NCBI GenBank assembly: GCA_001724855.1
Contig: MEED01000030.1
Location: forward strand, 1 to 64,000
DNA: 64,000 bases
Source of the DNA: Lautropia sp. SCN 69-89
Lineage (GTDB): Bacteria; Pseudomonadota; Gammaproteobacteria; Burkholderiales; Burkholderiaceae_E
Reading direction: 5' to 3'
The position numbers were made by a program, and so were the translations under genes. The notes beneath the pieces were generated by a model that was given only the letters and a program-made list of their open reading frames with translations, did no database searches and was not told the DNA's origin. This document shows, in pieces, positions 60,613-64,000 of this stretch (its first letter is position 1; every line of letters begins with the position of its first letter).

Positions 60613-62412
60613 GTGGACCAGCGTCCCGACAAGAGCGCGCCCGACCGCAGCGCCGATCGCCCCGCGATCATCGCCCAGGCGATCCTCGCAGGCTTCGATC
60701 GCCACTTCGGGCTCACGCGCTACATCGCGCAGCAGGCCAAGGCGCGCTACGAGCGCGGCGACTGGCACGGCATCCGGCGGCTTGCGCGCGACCGCATCGC
60801 CTTCTACGACCAGCGCGTGCAGGAAGCCGTCGAGCGCCTCGAATCGGAGTTCGCGCTCGGCCAGCGCGGCCAGCGCGTGGCCGACGACTGGCTGTGGCCG
60901 CGCGTCAAGCGCAGCTACGTCGCGCTGCTGGCCGACCACCACCAGCCCGAGCTCGCCGAGACCTTCTTCAATTCGGTGTGCTGCAAGATCCTGCACCGCA
61001 GCTACTTCCACAACGGCTTCATCTTCGTTCGCCCCGGAGTCTCGACCGAGTACCTCGAGGCCGACCGGCCGAGCTGGCGCGTCTACTACCCGCTCGCCGG
61101 CGGCTGGCGGCCGGTGCTGCGGCAGATGATCATCGACTTCGGCCTGGCCTGTCCGTTCGTCGACATCGAGCGCGACCTTTCGCTGGTGCAGGCTGCCGCA
61201 CGCGAGCACTTCCCGCCCGGCTTCGTCTATGCGGCCGACTGCCAGTTGCAGGTGCTGCGCACGCTGTTCTTCCGCAACAAGGGCGCCTACCTGATCGGCC
61301 GCTTCGTCAACGACGGCGAACTGCTGCCGTTCGCGGTGCCGATCCTGCGCGACTCGCAGGGCCGGCTGTACCTCGACACGGTGCTGTTCGGCAGCGAGCG
61401 GATCGAGGCACTGTTCAACTTCGCGCGCGCGTACTTCATGGTCGACATGGACGTGCCGTCGTCGTACGTGCGCTTCCTGACGACGCTGATGCCCACGAAG
61501 CCGGAGTCCGAGCTGTACACGATGCTCGGGTTCCACAAGCAGGGCAAGACGCTGTTCTACCGCGACCTGCTGCAGCACCTGAAGTACTCGCACGACCACT
61601 TCGTCGTGGCCCCGGGCATCAAGGGGCTGGTGATGCTGGTGTTCACGCTGCCGTCGTTCCCGTACGTGTTCAAGGTCATCATGGACAAGCGCGGCAAGGA
61701 AGTCACCCGCGAGTTCATCAAGTCGCAGTACCAGCTGGTGAAGTTCCACGATCGCGCCGGGCGCATGGCCGACACCTGGGAATACTCCGGCGTGCCGTTC
61801 CCGAAAGACCGCATCGACGCCCGGCTGATGGCCGAACTGCGCGAATTCGCACCGTCGCAGATCGAGGAGGAAGGCGACACGATCGTCATCAGGCACCTGT
61901 ACATCGAGCGCCGCATGGTGCCGCTGAACATCTACCTCGAGAAGGCCGACGACGCGCATCGCGAGCACGCGATCGTCGAGTACGGCGACGCGATCAAGCA
62001 GATGGTCGCGGCGAACATGTTTCCCGGCGACATGCTGTGGAAGAACTTCGGCATCACGCGCCAGGGCCGGGTCGTGTTCTACGACTACGACGAGGTCGCC
62101 TACATCACCGACTGCAACTTCCGTCGCATTCCGCCGCCGCGCACGCCCGAGGACGAGATGTCGGCCGAGCCCTGGTACTCGGTGGGCCCGCACGACGTCT
62201 TCCCCGAGGAGTTCGGCACCTTCCTGCTCGGCGACCCGCGCGTGCGCGAGCCGTTCATGAGGCACCACGCCGACCTGCTCGACCCCGCCTATTGGCAGGA
62301 ACGTCAGCGCCGCATCCGCGAGGGCGTGCTCGACGACGTGTTCCCGTATCCCGAAACACTGCGCTTCCGCCATCGGCTGGAGGCGCAAGCCGCCGCGACC
62401 GAATCCGCATGA
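60613..62412 (+). CDS. aceK: Isocitrate dehydrogenase kinase/phosphatase AceK
   Basis: A 599-residue AceK, which inactivates and reactivates isocitrate dehydrogenase by phosphorylation to direct isocitrate to the glyoxylate shunt. ATP-binding and catalytic segments are VAPGIKGLVMLVFTLPSFPY, YVFKVIMDKRGKEVTREFIK, LWKNFGITRQGRVVFYDYDE and DEVAYITDCNFR. Length fits the family (about 580-610). It begins at GTG 60613, nine bases after ivd, so it may be co-expressed with leucine and acetyl-CoA-yielding catabolism. Confidence 0.94.
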   Translation: MDQRPDKSAPDRSADRPAIIAQAILAGFDRHFGLTRYIAQQAKARYERGDWHGIRRLARDRIAFYDQRVQEAVERLESEFALGQRGQRVADDWLWPRVKRSYVALLADHHQPELAETFFNSVCCKILHRSYFHNGFIFVRPGVSTEYLEADRPSWRVYYPLAGGWRPVLRQMIIDFGLACPFVDIERDLSLVQAAAREHFPPGFVYAADCQLQVLRTLFFRNKGAYLIGRFVNDGELLPFAVPILRDSQGRLYLDTVLFGSERIEALFNFARAYFMVDMDVPSSYVRFLTTLMPTKPESELYTMLGFHKQGKTLFYRDLLQHLKYSHDHFVVAPGIKGLVMLVFTLPSFPYVFKVIMDKRGKEVTREFIKSQYQLVKFHDRAGRMADTWEYSGVPFPKDRIDARLMAELREFAPSQIEEEGDTIVIRHLYIERRMVPLNIYLEKADDAHREHAIVEYGDAIKQMVAANMFPGDMLWKNFGITRQGRVVFYDYDEVAYITDCNFRRIPPPRTPEDEMSAEPWYSVGPHDVFPEEFGTFLLGDPRVREPFMRHHADLLDPAYWQERQRRIREGVLDDVFPYPETLRFRHRLEAQAAATESA

Positions 62413-62494
62413 GAGGCCCTCTTCGTCGACAAGCCGTCGCGGATCCCGCATCCTTGAGCCACCCCCTTTTCCGAACATCCAGCAGGAGGATTCC

Positions 62495-63691
62495 ATGAGC
62501 GATCCCATCGTCATCGTTTCGGCAGCCCGCACGCCCATCGGGGCGATGATGGGCGAACTCTCCGGGCTCGCCGGCCAGCAGCTCGGCTCGATCGCGATCC
62601 GCGCAGCGGTCGAGCGCGCGGGCCTGAAGCCCGAGCAGATCCAGGAAGTGATCATGGGCTGCGTGCTTCCCGCCGGCCAGGGCCAGGCGCCCGCGCGCCA
62701 GGCCACGCTCGGCGCGGGCCTGCCGCGCTCCACCGGCGCGACCACGATCAACAAGGTCTGCGGCTCGGGCATGAAGGCCGCGATGTTCGCGCACGACCTG
62801 CTCGTCACCGGCAGCCAGGACGTGGTCGTGGCCGGCGGCATGGAGAGCATGAGCAACGCGCCCTACCTGATGCTCAAGGGCCGCGGCGGCTACCGCTACG
62901 GCCACGCGACCGTCTTCGACCACATGGCGCTCGACGGCCTGGAAGACGCCTACGAGAAGACGCCCAACGGCGGCGGCAAGTCGATGGGCCAGTTCGCCGA
63001 GGATTGCGCCGCGAAGTACACCTTCACCCGCGAGCAGCAGGACGCCTACGCGATCGAGTCGACGCGCCGGGCGGTCGCCGCGAACAGCGACGGCAGCTTC
63101 GAATGGGAAATGGCGCCGGTCACGGTCGCCGGGCGCAAGGGCGACGTGGTGATCGGCAAGGACGAATCGCCGTTCAAGGCCAATCCCGACAAGATCCCGT
63201 CGCTCAAGCCCGCGTTCCGCAAGGACGGCACGGTCACCGCCGCAACCTCCTCGTCGATTTCCGACGGCGCGGCCGCGCTGGTGCTGATGCGCGCGTCCAC
63301 CGCCGAGCGGCTCGGCTGCAAGCCGCTGGCGCGGATGGTCGGCCACGCGACGCATTCGCAGGAGCCGCAGTGGTTCACCACCGCGCCCGTGGGCGCGATC
63401 GCGAAGCTCTACGAGAAGACCGGCTGGAGCACGAAGTCGGTCGACCTGTACGAGATCAACGAGGCGTTCGCGGTGGTCGCGATGGCGGCGATGAAGGAGC
63501 ACGGACTCGCTCACGACCGGGTCAACGTGCACGGCGGCGCCGTCGCGCTGGGCCACCCGATCGGCGCATCCGGCGCGCGGCTGATCGTCACGCTGATCGG
63601 CGCGATGCGCAAGCAGGGCGCGAAGAAGGGCATCGCGTCGCTGTGCATCGGCGGCGGCGAGGCGACCGCGGTCGCGATCGAGCTGCTCTGA
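62495..63691 (+). CDS. Acetyl-CoA C-acetyltransferase (thiolase)
   Basis: A 398-residue thiolase II. The nucleophile Cys is in [20 protein letters not shown] (about residue 89), with [25 protein letters not shown]-type [14 protein letters not shown] and the second site [17 protein letters not shown]. The last residues are [14 protein letters not shown]. It splits acetoacetyl-CoA, the product of leucine breakdown, to two acetyl-CoA, or the reverse. It has AGGAGG seven bases upstream and follows aceK by 82 bp. Confidence 0.92.
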   Translation: MSDPIVIVSAARTPIGAMMGELSGLAGQQLGSIAIRAAVERAGLKPEQIQEVIMGCVLPAGQGQAPARQATLGAGLPRSTGATTINKVCGSGMKAAMFAHDLLVTGSQDVVVAGGMESMSNAPYLMLKGRGGYRYGHATVFDHMALDGLEDAYEKTPNGGGKSMGQFAEDCAAKYTFTREQQDAYAIESTRRAVAANSDGSFEWEMAPVTVAGRKGDVVIGKDESPFKANPDKIPSLKPAFRKDGTVTAATSSSISDGAAALVLMRASTAERLGCKPLARMVGHATHSQEPQWFTTAPVGAIAKLYEKTGWSTKSVDLYEINEAFAVVAMAAMKEHGLAHDRVNVHGGAVALGHPIGASGARLIVTLIGAMRKQGAKKGIASLCIGGGEATAVAIELL

Positions 63692-63693
63692 CG

Positions 63694-64000
63694 ATGCCGA
63701 CCGCGCTGGTCCTCGGGGCCTCGCGCGGCCTCGGCCTGGAGTTCGCGAAGCAGTACCTCGCCGACGGATGGAGCGTCTACGCCACCCATCGGGCCGAGGC
63801 CGACCGGGTACGCCTGCGCGACCTCGGCGCGCAAACGCTCGCGCTCGACGTGCTCGCCGCGGACGACCTGGCCGGGCTGGCCTGGCAGCTCGAAGGCGAG
63901 CGCGTCGACGTCGCGGTGGTCAACGCCGGCGTCTACGGTCCGCGCAACAGCAACCCGCAGCACCCGCCGACGAACGGAGAGTTCGACCTCGTGATGCACA
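63694..64000 (+). CDS. Short-chain dehydrogenase, truncated by the window edge
   Basis: The first 102 residues of an SDR with the cofactor motif [35 protein letters not shown] and [15 protein letters not shown]. It is coupled to the thiolase gene (2-bp gap). The C-terminus, including the active-site Tyr, lies beyond the window. It probably belongs to the liu-type operon. Confidence 0.8.
   Translation, partial: MPTALVLGASRGLGLEFAKQYLADGWSVYATHRAEADRVRLRDLGAQTLALDVLAADDLAGLAWQLEGERVDVAVVNAGVYGPRNSNPQHPPTNGEFDLVMH

Overview
The window is about 64 kb of very GC-rich (roughly 70%), densely coded chromosome, with reading frames on both strands and no gap over about 290 bp. Gene content and order (gatCAB facing mreBCD-mrdAB, pyrE beside an exonuclease III gene, a liuR-ivd-aceK block, a glgB-glgX-malQ block, pcaIJF) point to a free-living, aerobic betaproteobacterium, most likely of the order Burkholderiales. 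I found no tRNA, rRNA, CRISPR array, prophage, transposase or integrase. The stretch reads as core chromosome with small accessory cassettes.

Layout. 1-1.3 kb: an orphan histidine kinase and a decayed ABC transporter remnant. 1.4-5.8 kb: a five-gene, mostly overlapping operon (di-haem MauG-like peroxidase lipoprotein, porin, FMN-binding protein, ApbE flavin transferase, small cytochrome b-like membrane protein) behind a strong Fur-box match; this looks like an iron-regulated extracytoplasmic redox system. 5.8-7.8 kb: 2-oxoacid dehydrogenase E1 beta and alpha on the minus strand. 7.9-14.1 kb: glycogen branching, debranching and 4-alpha-glucanotransferase genes. 14.1-18.6 kb: a quinone oxidoreductase, an ECF sigma/anti-sigma pair with a small lipoprotein, and an MFS exporter. 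18.6-24.1 kb: copper and nitric-oxide handling (DUF2946, PCuAC, NnrS with an NsrR-like box, a CopA-type ATPase and a divergent CopZ).

24.1-28.8 kb: a small heat-shock protein with a sigma-32-like promoter, then an AmpG-like permease coupled to pcaI-pcaJ-pcaF for the end of the beta-ketoadipate pathway. 28.9-35.5 kb: indolepyruvate oxidoreductase subunits (minus) and a divergent TRAP transporter (plus). 35.6-36.8 kb: an in-frame peroxiredoxin-YitT fusion. 36.8-40.8 kb: xth-ilvD-hydroxyacid dehydrogenase (minus) and divergent pyrE. 40.8-44.6 kb: the gatC-gatA-lipoprotein-gatB operon. 44.9-50.5 kb: the rod-shape operon mreB-mreC-mreD-mrdA-mrdB.

51.6-57.7 kb: a tightly packed, functionally unassigned operon (CnbZ/Rid-like deaminase, ThDP enzyme, BASS transporter, epimerase, SDR, DUF364 protein). 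It is the best candidate here for an undescribed catabolic pathway. 58.0-64.0 kb: a SMUG1-type uracil-DNA glycosylase, then the leucine/isovalerate module: LiuR, two LiuR-like palindromes, a truncated thioesterase remnant, ivd, aceK, a thiolase and an SDR cut by the window edge. All function calls come from reading sequence by eye; no database search was run.
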